Below, piece after piece: positions 1 through 8,213 of a DNA stretch of 64,000 nt; the first letter of the stretch is position 1; each line of letters opens with the position of its first letter. The notes beneath the pieces were generated by a model, which did no database searches, was not told the origin of the DNA, and saw only the letters and a list, made by a program, of their open reading frames with translations. Made by a program: the position numbers and the translations under genes. The stretch comes from Marinithermofilum abyssi. GTDB lineage: Bacteria; Bacillota; Bacilli; Thermoactinomycetales; DSM-45169. The stretch is taken from assembly GCF_014641195.1 (NCBI RefSeq), contig NZ_BMHQ01000002.1, forward strand, positions 1 through 64,000, given 5' to 3'.

Positions 1-9
1 GGGTATTGT

Positions 10-459
10 TTACCTATCTATGCGACCGTTTAGCCGAGAAGCAAGCGGGAATCCAAACGGTTCAAGCCCCTTGGAATCGTTAAGTCTTCTCCCAGTCTTT
101 TCTTGTTTTGATTTATGCAACAAGCTCGGTATATCATTAAATAATAATAAATATTCTTTTAACTCTACATCATATTCATCTAACTCTACTGCTCTTTTTG
201 CATGAAAAAATGCTGCTTGATAAGCTCCTTCTAAATGACATAGTGGTTGAGAAAGGATTAGAGAAGCAATATAATGTAGCGATGCTTTTTCATTTTCTTT
301 TATCATATCGAATATAAATGTATAAAATAATATGTTCTCCGTCTTAAAGGCTAAATCAATAAAAAAGCTTTCTATTTCATTTTCACTCAATCTGTCTACT
401 ACAGATTTAGCCTCTGTAAAATTTAAAGAACTAATTAAGTTTTCCAATTTCCTCATCAT
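10..459 (-). CDS. Probable immunity protein of a polymorphic toxin (C-terminus altered)
   Basis: A helical, acidic protein of about 149 residues. The core (SQPLCHLEGAYQAAF, then HAKRAVELDEYD) resembles a Bacillus family that I remember beside polymorphic-toxin tips; I do not know a formal family name. The start ATG overlaps the TGA of the upstream toxin cassette (ATGATGA), which is typical for a toxin/immunity pair; another ATG lies 15 bases upstream. The last ~25 residues (after KSKQEKTG) look unlike the family and are rich in G, R and L, so the original C-terminus has probably been replaced at a junction near base 110. Function as an antitoxin is inferred from position. Confidence 0.55.
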   Translation of the reverse strand: MMRKLENLISSLNFTEAKSVVDRLSENEIESFFIDLAFKTENILFYTFIFDMIKENEKASLHYIASLILSQPLCHLEGAYQAAFFHAKRAVELDEYDVELKEYLLLFNDIPSLLHKSKQEKTGRRLNDSKGLEPFGFPLASRLNGRIDR

Positions 460-764
460 CTTGTTTTCACCCACGCATCTAATATTTTAATTGTTCCATC
501 TTTTAACCTTACAAATGTGACATCTACCGTTTGTCCATTAACTTTCATCGATTTCATTCTAACTGTTTTATATGCACTTTCTGTTCCATTCCTCATTACA
601 TTTGAAATTACTTTTGATACATCCTCCCAACTGTTTTTATTTTTCACTTCCAAATCCCAAGCATGCTTGTCCTGTAAAATATGATGGATTTTATTACTCC
701 CAAGCTCTGAAACCTCTGAAACAACCTTACCCGTATCCTTAGTTGCAGGATCCTTCTCTGGCAT
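456..764 (-). CDS. Orphan polymorphic-toxin C-terminal cassette
   Basis: A 102-residue protein that is only a toxin tip: a linker PEKDPATKDTG at residues 2-12, then a domain with KIHHILQDKHAWDL and a C-terminal ILDAWVK. This pattern resembles the type-35-like toxin tips of Bacillus polymorphic toxins (from memory, family number uncertain). It has no secretion or repeat region of its own. The same linker is encoded at 2152-2178, so this looks like a displaced cassette that could be recombined onto a full-length toxin. It is followed, with overlap, by its likely immunity gene. Whether it is translated alone is unclear; the ATG falls directly at the linker. Confidence 0.6.
   Translation of the reverse strand: MPEKDPATKDTGKVVSEVSELGSNKIHHILQDKHAWDLEVKNKNSWEDVSKVISNVMRNGTESAYKTVRMKSMKVNGQTVDVTFVRLKDGTIKILDAWVKTR
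733..759. repeat. 27-bp linker repeat, copy 1 (toxin cassette junction)
   Basis: This copy matches 2152-2178 at 26 of 27 positions. On the minus strand it encodes the EKDPATK linker that precedes the toxin domain. Such shared linkers are the usual homology by which alternative toxin tips recombine. Confidence 0.75.
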
Positions 765-811
765 TTAGCCAATCAAGGTTTAGTAAAAAATCCCAACAAA
801 ATAACCCTTTT

Positions 812-1033
812 TTAGATGTCTATCTTGTTCTCAATTAAATATTTGTCCCCGACCTTTTCCTTAATCATGGATGTCACTTTCTCGACTTTCTGCATAAATA
901 CTTCCTTATCCAATTCTTTAGTAAATCCTTTATACTCAAAGTTAATAGCATTGTCTTCAAATAATGTGTCATAAATACTTTGTATTTCTACAAGCATTTT
1001 ATCAATTTCTATTTCATTTTTGAGTTCCTTCAA
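812..1033 (-). CDS. Small acidic protein, possible immunity protein
   Basis: A 73-residue ORF with a TTG start (KELKNEIEIDKMLVEIQS near the N-terminus). It is mostly charged and predicted helical, has no recognisable domain, and lies directly downstream of a toxin-tip fragment. By position it could be the immunity partner of that fragment. No strong ribosome binding site is visible and in-frame stops lie just upstream, so it may be a truncated remnant. I do not recognise the family. Confidence 0.35.
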   Translation of the reverse strand: MKELKNEIEIDKMLVEIQSIYDTLFEDNAINFEYKGFTKELDKEVFMQKVEKVTSMIKEKVGDKYLIENKIDI

Positions 1034-1133
1034 CTAAATCATTGTCAACTAGTTCACCTTTGTCATTGTATATCTACATTGGATAACATTTATATTCTAA
1101 GAATATCTTAATTTTATCCATATGCCCCACCTC

Positions 1134-1316
1134 TTATGGTAATGATTTTGGATTAGCTCCTACGATAACTGTAATTGCAACTCGTTGTTTTCGACCGTTG
1201 AATACGACCCCATAAATTGGTCTTCCTGTTCCCCGACCTTGATAGCCAACAACTTCCCCCTTACTTAGTGCCTCCATTAACAAATCTGGTGTTTCATTTG
1301 ATTTTATTCCCTTCAC
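1134..1316 (-). pseudogene. Toxin-tip fragment (Rhs/LXG-type C-terminus remnant)
   Basis: A 60-residue reading frame containing GRGTGRPIYGVVFNGRKQR and the end VGANPKSLP. In related toxin tips that I remember, the same blocks occur (RPIYEV-NGKKQRVAITV, then a short GxNGF segment, then IVGANP). Here the segment between AITV and IVGANP is missing, suggesting an internal deletion. There is no linker or N-terminal part. It is best read as the degenerate end of a polymorphic toxin within the cassette bank. Confidence 0.5.
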
Positions 1317-1347
1317 TCATCGAGATAGATAGTTAGTAGTGAAGATT

Positions 1348-1804
1348 TTATTCAATCTTGAATATTCTCGTATTTTTTATCCATTCGGTTGCATCTCCAC
1401 ATGCAATTAGTACATCATGGTGGTTAAAACATAGTAAATATTCATTGTTCTTATTAGTAACATTAGAACTCAACATTAAACATTTCCGACAGTAGTTTTA
1501 CTAGATTTTCTCCCCCATCTACTTCATAAGACGATTTTTCATCGGATGGGTTAAACATCAAAATAGCTTGAGAATCTCCAATATATTCAGCAATCCATTT
1601 CCAAGCTTCTGGATGTTGTACAGCTATATCGTTATCCAGGTGCTCCCACAACGGAAATAATTTAGTACCGTTAGCGTATTTTCTAGAAAGTTCTCGAAAT
1701 CTTAATTCTGTATCATGTTCCGATATTTTGGTTACATTGATGTTCATAGAAGCAGCAGCAGACATAATCTGTTCCTCAATATCCCACATATGCATTTCCT
1801 CCAT
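1348..1804 (-). pseudogene. Frameshifted immunity-like gene
   Basis: The first frame gives 113 residues (LFPLWEHLDNDIAVQHPEAW, then GDSQAILMFNPSDEKSSYEV) ending at base 1463 with NVEF. A shift of one base at about 1466 lets the reading continue as SNVTNKNNEYLLCFNHHDV, then LIACGDATEWI, to a stop at 1348-1350. The joined product of about 150 residues is coherent and resembles an immunity family linked to Bacillus toxins (memory only). The start lies four bases after the upstream toxin tip's stop codon, so the pair was probably cotranscribed. The frameshift would remove the C-terminal third. Confidence 0.55.
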
Positions 1805-1808
1805 TTAT

Positions 1809-2366
1809 CTATTTACAGGTACATCGTCTACCAGTATATGCCCACGTGTGGATCCTCCTCCACCTCTTTCCCCCAGTTTGATAACCAATGTGCGGAACAT
1901 CTGGACCGTTTTTTGTATGTCCAATATCAATATTGACTTCTGCACCATTTTTAGCTCTCCACTCTACTGGGAATGATTTACCATTAGCGTCTCTTCCCCA
2001 CTTAGTCACAGTAAATTCTGTTCTCGGTACACCTGTCCTAATAAAAGCTTCATTTAATGCGTCCCTATATGTCTTTCCTGTTCCCCTAAAATCTAAATCA
2101 ACACCTTCTTTAAATTTATATCCTGTTATTTTACCTAACTCAGTGTTACCTGTACCCTTAGTTGCAGGATCCTTCTCTTTCGGAACATCAGCATCTGTAT
2201 CAGGGCCACAACCATACCCGGGGAGAGGAGAGAGTGATTCTTTAGTTAAATAAATAATCGCATACGGTGCTGGACTTTGATACCCAAACCATCCACATCT
2301 GACTTCTTTTATCTCGTCCCCTTTAAAATAACGGAAGCAATGCTCCCTTTCCCCTTCCAGAAGCAC
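1809..2366 (-). CDS. Polymorphic-toxin C-terminal region (type-47-like tip)
   Basis: The frame codes 185 residues. Residues ~62-75 carry the linker PKEKDPATKGTGN. The following ~110 residues have DALNEAFIRTGVPR, TKWGRDANGKSFPVEWR, then HTKNGPDVPHIGYQTGGKR and a Cys-containing end. The GPDVPH motif and the GVPR block recall the polymorphic toxin type 47 domain, a predicted nuclease tip; that assignment is from memory. The N-terminal ~60 residues do not look like a secretion module, so the real translation start is uncertain and the ORF may be a 5'-truncated toxin. The cognate immunity gene follows after 4 bases. Confidence 0.6.
   Translation of the reverse strand: MLLEGEREHCFRYFKGDEIKEVRCGWFGYQSPAPYAIIYLTKESLSPLPGYGCGPDTDADVPKEKDPATKGTGNTELGKITGYKFKEGVDLDFRGTGKTYRDALNEAFIRTGVPRTEFTVTKWGRDANGKSFPVEWRAKNGAEVNIDIGHTKNGPDVPHIGYQTGGKRWRRIHTWAYTGRRCTCK
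2152..2178. repeat. 27-bp linker repeat, copy 2
   Basis: Second copy of the toxin linker repeat, one mismatch from 733-759. It encodes EKDPATK on the minus strand, immediately before the type-47-like toxin domain. Confidence 0.75.
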
Positions 2367-2428
2367 TCAAACGCACAAAGAAGGCGGTAGTAAAAGAGTG
2401 CATGCAACAAACAAAACAAAGATATTTA

Positions 2429-2460
2429 AAACGGGGATGCTCAATGGGGCATCCCCGTTT
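2429..2460. terminator. Strong bidirectional hairpin
   Basis: Perfect 12-bp stem (AAACGGGGATGC / GCATCCCCGTTT) with an 8-base loop, flanked by A-rich and T-rich tracts. It sits at the upstream edge of the toxin-cassette bank and would insulate it. Confidence 0.7.
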
Positions 2461-2912
2461 CTTTCTGCATTTACTTGCTAAAGACACCTGAGGTATTCGC
2501 CCATAAAAAGGTCAGTGACAGGTACTGTCAGCGCATGTTTACGAAGTACTACTACATAGGCTAGTTTCTTGTGGTTCTAAGCGTTTGTGACGCTTGTGGA
2601 ACATGCGCTAAAACGGTTGATGGGCCTTTCAAGATGACCCTAGTATCTTTAGACAGAAGCATGAATTAATAATCAAAAAGCCATCTACTTATAGGAAACA
2701 CGACTTGAAAAATTCCCTTTTTGGACCCGGAAAAATTAAATATAAGTTCCTTAAAAATGCAAATTTGAAGACCCCTATTTTCTGTAATATCTGTATTTTT
2801 ATTCGTTACCGGGTTCATTTTTTACCTTTGGCTTCTATTTCACGAAAAACCGACATGTAACCGATGTTGACCGCAATGCAGACACTAAAAAAGAATTCCT
2901 ATTACCGATCCG
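2461..2912. other. Non-coding stretch with a long inverted repeat
   Basis: No gene is supported here. AGCGCATGTT at 2530-2539 is the inverse of AACATGCGCT at 2600-2609; inside the loop is a second hairpin (AAGCGT at 2579-2584 / ACGCTT at 2590-2595). Bases 2861-2895 repeat, with a few changes, the 5' end of the CbrC-type gene seen at 3327-3362. Confidence 0.5.
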
Positions 2913-3345
<433 letters not shown>

Positions 3346-3426
3346 ACACCGAAAAAGAAGTCCAATGATCCATCCGTTAGGGGTAGAAAGGCCAAGGATT
3401 TCACTCCTTGGCCTTTCTTAGATTTT

Positions 3427-4752
3427 CTACTGTCCGATATTGCTGATTCCTTCGTTCTTGCGTTCTTCAATCTCTTGCTCTGCTTGCTTCTGATTTTCTT
3501 CTGCAATCTTGGTAAGCTTATCGTATTGTTTATCCGAGTAGTTGGAAATCAGTTCAAATCTCCTGTCGATAAGAGCGTCCAGTTTATCATACCCTTCCCC
3601 GTACTCGCCACCCTTCAGCTTGTTGTGTTCATTCAAATACCAAAGAGCATTCAATAAACGAGTGTGTTCATCATTATTCTTACCCAAGATTCCGGAAATG
3701 GTTTGGTCAGCAATTTGTTCGTAGTCGTGAGCCCACTCTTCTCCTGCTTTGTGTGTTGCCCGATATGCCCAGGATTCCCATTCATCTTTCAAACGCTCAT
3801 ATTCCTTTTTAAGATACTCTTCTAAGTCAGCTTTGCTTTGTACCGTAGCATATGTTCCGCCGCCAGTGTTAGCCACCTGTTGTAAGGCTTGTTGACCGGC
3901 ATTGTCCACGTCAAACCCGATGATGTTCACCACTGCTTTGATATGGGAATCGTGCAGTTGTTGGGCAGCGGCTACGGGATCGCCGTCACATGTTTCCACC
4001 CCATCGCTCACCACATAGACGATATTTTGGGCTTTCCCCTCTTGATCTGAGCGCATAAGATCCTCTTTTGCTGCTTTAATAGAAGAAGCTAAGGGTGTCC
4101 ACCCGCCGGGTTTGAATTGATTCAAGGCGTTGTCAAACTTTTGAGCATCATAGGGACCCATCGGATACACTTCTTCGGTGCTTTTACAGGACTCCGCTTT
4201 GTCCACCTTGCTATTGGTCCCTTTATGACCGTAGACACGAAGGGATACGTTTGCATTTTTCGGAATCTTCTCAGCAAAATCCTGAATAGCTTGCTTGGCT
4301 AGGTCCATTTTGACTCCGCCAGGGACTTTCCCTGCCATGCTGCCGCTGGAGTCAAACAGAATGGTGACGTTGACGGGTCTTTCTTTTGGGAGCTCCTTAA
4401 TCTTCGTTCCCGGTTCGTTCTCATCTACATTGTTGGAAAGGTCGATCTTATTCATTTTCTCAACAACCGATTTGTAGTCCTGGGCTAACAAACGAATCAG
4501 CTGATTATACGCTTCTTTGCCGGTTAAATTGTTAGGAAGCTTGTCCAGTTCCTTCTCCACTTTGGCTTTATCGTATTTGTCTCCTGCATATTTGCCGGGG
4601 CCCTCCCGTAGCATTCCTTGTAGATCTGTCGCCGCTTCAAATTTCTTCTCATTTTTCGGAGCATCGGCATTGGTTTTCTTTTCCCCGGAACAGCCGGTCA
4701 GGATTAACATGGGAACCAAGGCCAATCCTATGTACTTCCGGAATGATTGCAA
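3427..4752 (-). CDS. VWA-domain lipoprotein, YwmC/YwmD-like
   Basis: A 441-residue protein if translation begins at the TTG at 4752, which has AGAGGTG a few bases upstream. It then opens with a lipoprotein signal (MQSFRKYIGLALVPM, lipobox LTGC, Cys about residue 21), so the mature protein should be anchored to the outer face of the membrane. A von Willebrand A domain follows from about residue 125, with the metal-ion-dependent adhesion motif DSSGSMAG and later VVSDGVETC. The C-terminal ~130 residues are charged and helical. The family resembles B. subtilis YwmC/YwmD, whose role is not established. The 30 residues upstream of the TTG in the same frame are not signal-like and are left out. It appears monocistronic. 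Confidence 0.75.
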   Translation of the reverse strand: MQSFRKYIGLALVPMLILTGCSGEKKTNADAPKNEKKFEAATDLQGMLREGPGKYAGDKYDKAKVEKELDKLPNNLTGKEAYNQLIRLLAQDYKSVVEKMNKIDLSNNVDENEPGTKIKELPKERPVNVTILFDSSGSMAGKVPGGVKMDLAKQAIQDFAEKIPKNANVSLRVYGHKGTNSKVDKAESCKSTEEVYPMGPYDAQKFDNALNQFKPGGWTPLASSIKAAKEDLMRSDQEGKAQNIVYVVSDGVETCDGDPVAAAQQLHDSHIKAVVNIIGFDVDNAGQQALQQVANTGGGTYATVQSKADLEEYLKKEYERLKDEWESWAYRATHKAGEEWAHDYEQIADQTISGILGKNNDEHTRLLNALWYLNEHNKLKGGEYGEGYDKLDALIDRRFELISNYSDKQYDKLTKIAEENQKQAEQEIEERKNEGISNIGQ

Positions 4753-5267
4753 TAAATGACACCTCTTTTCAGTTATTATAGAGAAAAGCCGCTTGGATAG
4801 CGGCTTCTCCTTGGGTGGTGACGGTGGTTTTTCCATCAACAATTATAGCATACAACACCCTTTTGTAGACCCCTCTGAACTTGGCTATATTCCAAATATG
4901 ATCTGGCACAGGAAAATTCTCGGCACGATACATCCCTAGAGCGGCAAACAACACCCATGGACGTTAGCTTGCTGCGTGGTACGCTTATAATCGAATCCTT
5001 CATAAAGATAAATTCTATATCGGCTGTATAGAATAACTGCCACGACGCTACTAGATGAGACTGTCAGAGAAATAACAAAGAAGAGCGCTAGGCTCCTCTT
5101 TGTTTATGGTGGCCCCTAAAGCTCACCGACCAGTGTCTAAGGTTTTTTTACCGTGCCTTAACACCACCCTCATACAGTTTTACTATGTTCGAAACATCCG
5201 TAATCGTATAAGATAGTACTAATCACTGGGAATAAAATCCACCTATATGTGGAAAGAAGGTGAAGCA
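4753..5267. other. Intergenic region, no confident gene
   Basis: A minus-strand frame at 4769-4954 has some protein-like character (VPDHIWNIAKFRGVYKRVLY) but no clear start or homologue that I know, so it is left unannotated. A hairpin at 5074-5104 (13-bp stem with one mismatch) is the only clear structure. The promoter of the downstream esterase should lie in 5170-5255. Confidence 0.4.
5074..5104. terminator. Possible terminator hairpin
   Basis: AACAAAGAAGAGC pairs with GCTCCTCTTTGTT (one mismatch) around a 5-base loop. Flanking T-tracts are weak, so function is uncertain. Confidence 0.4.
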
Positions 5268-6239
5268 ATGGTTCTGGATCATCGAATTCGTTCCCTGCTT
5301 CAAGAAATCGCCCGGCGCGTTGCACCCAAGATCATCCGCCTGCCGCTCAAACAAGCGCGGCGTGCCTTTCATATCGCCAGTAAACAACTGCCAGAAGTAC
5401 GGCTTCCCCTTCGCCGCATCGAAAACCGAACCCTTTCCGGACCCGGCGGATCCCTTCCTGTCCGGATTTACCATCCCTTCGGGACGCCGCCGTTTCCCGC
5501 ACTGCTCTATTTACACGGCGGAGGATGGGTCTTTGGCGGTGTGGACACATCTGATGCCATCTGCCGCTTTTTAAGCCATTACGGCCAATGCGTCGTCGTC
5601 TCTGTGGATTACCGGCGGGCGCCGGAGCATCCCTTTCCCGCTGCACTGGAAGACGCGTATTTCACCCTCGGATGGGTGTCCCAGAACGAAGAGCTGCTTG
5701 AGATTGACTCCACCCGATTGGGAGTAGCCGGAGACAGCGCCGGCGGCAACCTGGCGGCAGGAGTCACCTTGCTGGCACGAGAGCGGGGCGGTCCATCACT
5801 TACCTGTCAGGCTTTATTTTACCCTGTGACTCGATATGGTTTTGACACGGAGTCCTACCGCCGGTTTGGCACAGGATACTATTTGACAAAAGAGGAGATG
5901 CAATGGTTCTGGAATCATTATCTCCCTAATCCGGGGGACCCGGTTCCATCCCTCGCCTCCCCGTTGGATGCAGAAAGGCTTCACGATTTGCCGCCTGCAA
6001 TCCTCATAACAGCCGAATACGATCCTTTGCGGGACGAAGGGGAAGCTTATGCCCGCCGCTTAAAAGCAGAAGGTGTTCCCGTACAGTGGAAACGCTATCC
6101 GGGAATGGTTCACAGTTTTCTCAATATGTCCGGGCTGGTGGAACAAAGCCGACAAGCCTTGGAGGAAATCGGACAGCAACTTCACCAGATGCTGCGCAAA
6201 GCCCCTACCTCTGAGAATACCGATACCTCCATCTCTTGA
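5268..6239 (+). CDS. Alpha/beta hydrolase, hormone-sensitive-lipase (GDXG) family esterase
   Basis: A 323-residue cytosolic esterase from the ATG at 5268, which is preceded by GAAGGTG at a good distance; an upstream ATG at 5247 lacks this. The oxyanion-hole motif LHGGGWVFGG and the nucleophile motif GDSAGGNLAAG define the HSL/GDXG family. The acid and base of the triad are likely the Asp in EYDPLRDEG and the His in PGMVHSFLN near the C-terminus. Such enzymes hydrolyse short- to medium-chain acyl esters; the natural substrate cannot be read from sequence. It stands alone, with a good terminator after it. Confidence 0.9.
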   Translation: MVLDHRIRSLLQEIARRVAPKIIRLPLKQARRAFHIASKQLPEVRLPLRRIENRTLSGPGGSLPVRIYHPFGTPPFPALLYLHGGGWVFGGVDTSDAICRFLSHYGQCVVVSVDYRRAPEHPFPAALEDAYFTLGWVSQNEELLEIDSTRLGVAGDSAGGNLAAGVTLLARERGGPSLTCQALFYPVTRYGFDTESYRRFGTGYYLTKEEMQWFWNHYLPNPGDPVPSLASPLDAERLHDLPPAILITAEYDPLRDEGEAYARRLKAEGVPVQWKRYPGMVHSFLNMSGLVEQSRQALEEIGQQLHQMLRKAPTSENTDTSIS

Positions 6240-6246
6240 AACCAGT

Positions 6247-6285
6247 AAAAAAGCGTCCGTCTTCCAAAGGAAACGGACACTTTTT
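6247..6285. terminator. Rho-independent terminator
   Basis: AAAAAG-C-GTCCGT pairs with ACGGAC-A-CTTTTT, ending in a T-run on the plus strand, directly after the esterase stop. It would also serve the minus-strand small gene at 6296-6394. Confidence 0.7.
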
Positions 6286-6295
6286 GCCGGCTCGC

Positions 6296-6394
6296 TCATT
6301 TCAATTTTTTTCGATCCCTGATTTGCACCGCTGCGATGAGGGCGATCAACACCAGGATTCCTCCGAAGGCGAGCCCATCCAACAGGCTGGCCAT
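6296..6394 (-). CDS. 32-residue single-pass membrane peptide
   Basis: A very short gene with a textbook ribosome binding site (AAAGGAGGT, 7 bases before ATG). The product has a short N-terminus, one hydrophobic segment (GGILVLIALIAAV, residues ~11-23) and a basic end (RDRKKLK). This architecture matches small regulatory or holin/toxin-like membrane peptides of Firmicutes, such as type I toxin peptides, but I cannot assign a family. It lies tail-to-tail with the esterase and shares its terminator. The signal is strong enough to believe it is translated; the role is open. Confidence 0.6.
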   Translation of the reverse strand: MASLLDGLAFGGILVLIALIAAVQIRDRKKLK

Positions 6395-6539
6395 GCTAAG
6401 AACCTCCTTTGTCATGGGTAGATCCTTCCCTCACTATGACATTACCCGGGGCCACACGGGTTCACACGCCTTTTTGCGTTTCGTGGTGTCATAGGTATGC
6501 AGAGGGGTTGGTTGTTATGTGAGAACTTTATCAGGAATC

Positions 6540-6745
6540 GGGCGGTACCCCTAATTACATTTATTACTATTCTTCGTTCTTGTAAATCCATACAGTTCCA
6601 TATACTTTTGATTTGTTTCGATGCATCTCCAGTACCTTTTTGGGAGTGATTCGTCCGTTTCCGCTTGGACCACTTCATTCCCGAAGATTTGTTCCACTTT
6701 CGGCCATACCGGTGTACGGGGGCGCATTTTAACTGGTTGAACCAA
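6540..6745 (-). pseudogene. Remnant of the C-terminus of an ABC sugar-binding protein
   Basis: The frame starting near 6745 reads MRPRTPVWPKVEQIFGNEVV, which matches the conserved end of family-1 extracellular solute-binding proteins (RPxTPxYxxV). The rest of that end continues in other frames (GRITPKKVLE, then DASKQIKSIWN), so at least two frameshifts are present. No N-terminal part of the binding protein or permease genes are nearby. It is a decayed fragment, not a working gene. Confidence 0.5.
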
Positions 6746-6842
6746 ACTTTTATAGCAACTATTTCCTGAAGACTAGAGAACCTTTCATGCCATATTCCAG
6801 CGGGTTACTTTTTCATCAACCGGACCCGATCGAAAAGCTTTT

Positions 6843-8051
6843 TTACATCGCTGCTGTCTCCGCTGTTTCCAGCTCCGGCGTCACCGCTTCGGCGTCCAGA
6901 TCCAGCGGCTCCTTTCTGTGCACTGCCAACAGCAAAACAAAGAGCAGCAGCGCTCCTGCGATCAGCCAAAACAAGCTGCCGCCTCCGACATATTGAATCA
7001 ACCAACCGCCAGTATAAGGGCCGATCATGCAACCGACGGCAAAATGCGCATTGGCCCAGGCGTTGGCTTCCGGCAAATAACGATGGGGCACCTGATCCGC
7101 CATAAAGGCCATCCCGAGGGAATAGAGAGACCCCAACAACCCGCCCAACAACGTGAACAATACCAACAGGGCGGCCGCATTGGCCATAAAGAAGGGAACC
7201 ACGGCCATCCCCACAGTTCCCAGCAAACACACACTGCCGAGCACTTGTTTACGTCCCCAGCGGTCACTCAACATACCGAGTGGCACCTGGAACAACAAGC
7301 TGCCGTATACAAAAGCGGTTAACAGCACAGATACCCAGGCGGGTGACAACCCCTGCCGCAGTCCGTACACCGGAAAGCTTCCGGAAAGCGATGCCTCCAG
7401 GAAACCATAAAGAAAAGCGGGACACAGCGCAATAAAAGCCATGCGATACACGGAGAAACCCTTCCTCTTGTGAGCTCCCTCTTCTCTTCCCAAATGAGGC
7501 CGGGAGGCGTCCAACACGTTGACAAAAGGAATAATCATACTTAAGATCAGACCCATCACCACAAAAGGAACCCAACTTCCCCAAGGGAGCAGATTGATCC
7601 CCAGAGGACCCAGTCCAAAACCGAGCCCATAGGCCAACCCATACTGGGAAATCCGTCTGCCGCGAATGGATTTGGGACACTCTGTGGTGATCCACAGTTG
7701 GCTGGCATAATGAAGAAGGCTGTCCCCCGCGCCGATCAGAAAACGCAGCACAAACCAGGCATAAAAGCCCGGCACCAACGGAAACAGCCAGGTGCATACC
7801 AGAGTAAGCCCCAGACCGGCACCGATCACTTGGCGGTAACCCCAGCGACGAACCGCTCGACTGCATAAGGGTGCCGCCGTGAGTATCCCCAGATAGAGGG
7901 CCGCAGCATTTACCCCATTCCAATTGGAGGAGTAGCCCCGTGCTTCCAATAACGTCGCCAACAGCGGCAACAACAGCCCCTGGGTCATTCCGGCTGCGGC
8001 GACCACCGCCAACAACACACGAAACTGTCCTTCCGTCCATACCTTGCTCAT
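6843..8051 (-). CDS. MFS transporter
   Basis: A 402-residue major facilitator with about 12 hydrophobic segments. The start is taken at the ATG at 8051 (protein MSKVWTEGQF), because GGGGGGTC lies just upstream; the ATG seven codons earlier is less well placed. A loop between helices 2 and 3 (SRAVRRWGYRQVIGAG) and the repeat in the second half (GMLSDRWGRKQVLG) carry the MFS signature. The fold resembles drug/metabolite exporters of the B. subtilis YfkF group. The substrate cannot be predicted. It has no obvious operon partner. Confidence 0.85.
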   Translation of the reverse strand: MSKVWTEGQFRVLLAVVAAAGMTQGLLLPLLATLLEARGYSSNWNGVNAAALYLGILTAAPLCSRAVRRWGYRQVIGAGLGLTLVCTWLFPLVPGFYAWFVLRFLIGAGDSLLHYASQLWITTECPKSIRGRRISQYGLAYGLGFGLGPLGINLLPWGSWVPFVVMGLILSMIIPFVNVLDASRPHLGREEGAHKRKGFSVYRMAFIALCPAFLYGFLEASLSGSFPVYGLRQGLSPAWVSVLLTAFVYGSLLFQVPLGMLSDRWGRKQVLGSVCLLGTVGMAVVPFFMANAAALLVLFTLLGGLLGSLYSLGMAFMADQVPHRYLPEANAWANAHFAVGCMIGPYTGGWLIQYVGGGSLFWLIAGALLLFVLLLAVHRKEPLDLDAEAVTPELETAETAAM

Positions 8052-8147
8052 CTGTGACCCCCCTTTATCCAACTGGTATCTTTATTTAAACTCGTCTGGT
8101 TATGGTTGCTCGGGTATACCCGAAAAACTGCCCTTTTCTCAAGGAAA

Positions 8148-8170
8148 GCCCGGACGCGGTACGCCCGGGC
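8148..8170. terminator. GC-rich terminator-like hairpin
   Basis: GCCCGG and CCGGGC arms around an ACGCGGTACG core lie about 45 bases past the pbuG stop on the minus strand and are followed by TTTCC in that direction. Confidence 0.5.
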
Positions 8171-8213
8171 AAGATTTATTTTCCTTACTTTTCGGTTTCA
8201 GGTCAAGCATTTA

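Noticed and set aside
4769..4954. 61-codon minus-strand frame upstream of the VWA lipoprotein
   Set aside because: Some protein-like stretches, but no usable start signal and no family; too weak to call.
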